Assembly: GCA_945952575.1 (NCBI GenBank)
Contig: CAMFIY010000164.1
Location: 1-6,342 of the forward strand
Source of the DNA: an uncultured Leucobacter sp.
GTDB taxonomy: Bacteria; Actinomycetota; Actinomycetes; Actinomycetales; Microbacteriaceae
DNA: 6,342 nucleotides
Reading direction: 5' to 3'
A program made the position numbers and the translations under genes. How positions within the stretch are numbered: position 1 is the first letter of the stretch; each line of letters begins with the position of its first letter. Under the pieces are notes generated by a model. The model was given only the letters and a program-made list of their open reading frames with translations, was not told the DNA's origin and made no database searches. This document shows positions 6,296-6,342 of this stretch, one piece after another.

Positions 6296-6342
6296 CTGTC
6301 TCTTATACACATCTCCGAGCCCACGAGACGCTCATGAATCTC
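6296..6342 (-). other. Nextera read-2 adapter, i7 index and P7 start (not genomic)
   Basis: CTGTCTCTTATACACATCT (6296-6314) is the Tn5 mosaic end. CCGAGCCCACGAGAC (6315-6329) is the Nextera read-2 arm. GCTCATGA (6330-6337) sits where the i7 index belongs, and ATCTC (6338-6342) begins the P7 sequence. Translated on the minus strand it gives the spurious N-terminus MGSEMCIRDR, a known artefact peptide. Confidence 0.98.

Noticed and set aside
1..6342. Inverted mosaic ends at both termini suggesting a Tn5-like composite transposon.
   Set aside because: The right end continues into the Nextera read-2 arm, an index and P7 sequence, and there is no transposase gene. This is library adapter.

Overview
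The window looks like one complete short-read contig from a high-GC Gram-positive bacterium, most likely an actinobacterium of the Micrococcales (Microbacteriaceae-like). The evidence is the very GC-rich third codon positions, the actinobacterial form of lipoate-protein ligase, and the pairing of an MMPL transporter with a YhgE/Pip protein. The family-level placement is inference. Both ends are sequencing-library adapter, not genome: the Tn5/Nextera mosaic end fills bases 1-17, and mosaic end, read-2 adapter, an 8-base index and the start of the P7 arm fill bases 6296-6342. The biological sequence is therefore 18-6295.

Layout: the last 17 codons of an unidentified gene (18-71, +) are followed after 55 bp, including a GAGCC tandem repeat, by lplA (127-1182, +). 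lplA carries its accessory domain at the N-terminus instead of the C-terminus. A 63-bp convergent gap rich in inverted repeats separates it from a tryptophan-rich protein of unknown function (1246-2322, -). Upstream of that on the minus strand, after a 61-bp gap, come a YhgE/Pip-type ABC-2-like membrane protein (2384-4441, -) and the C-terminal half of an MMPL/RND-type transporter (4438-6295, -), whose N-terminal half lies beyond the contig end. There is no gene-free stretch over 300 bases.

The MMPL and YhgE/Pip genes overlap by ATGA, so they are almost certainly cotranscribed and translationally coupled. They probably form an envelope export or cell-surface assembly unit. The most interesting feature is the cytoplasmic C-terminal extension of the MMPL protein. 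It reads like a shrunken ABC-transporter ATPase domain: the P-loop is lost, a Walker-B-like strand keeps its Asp but lacks the catalytic Glu, and the H-switch His is replaced. This pseudo-ATPase sits next to an ABC-2-like permease gene that has no ATPase partner in the window. A second unusual feature is a small GGATCC-centred palindrome present three times: in-frame in linkers of both transporter genes, and in the convergent intergenic gap.
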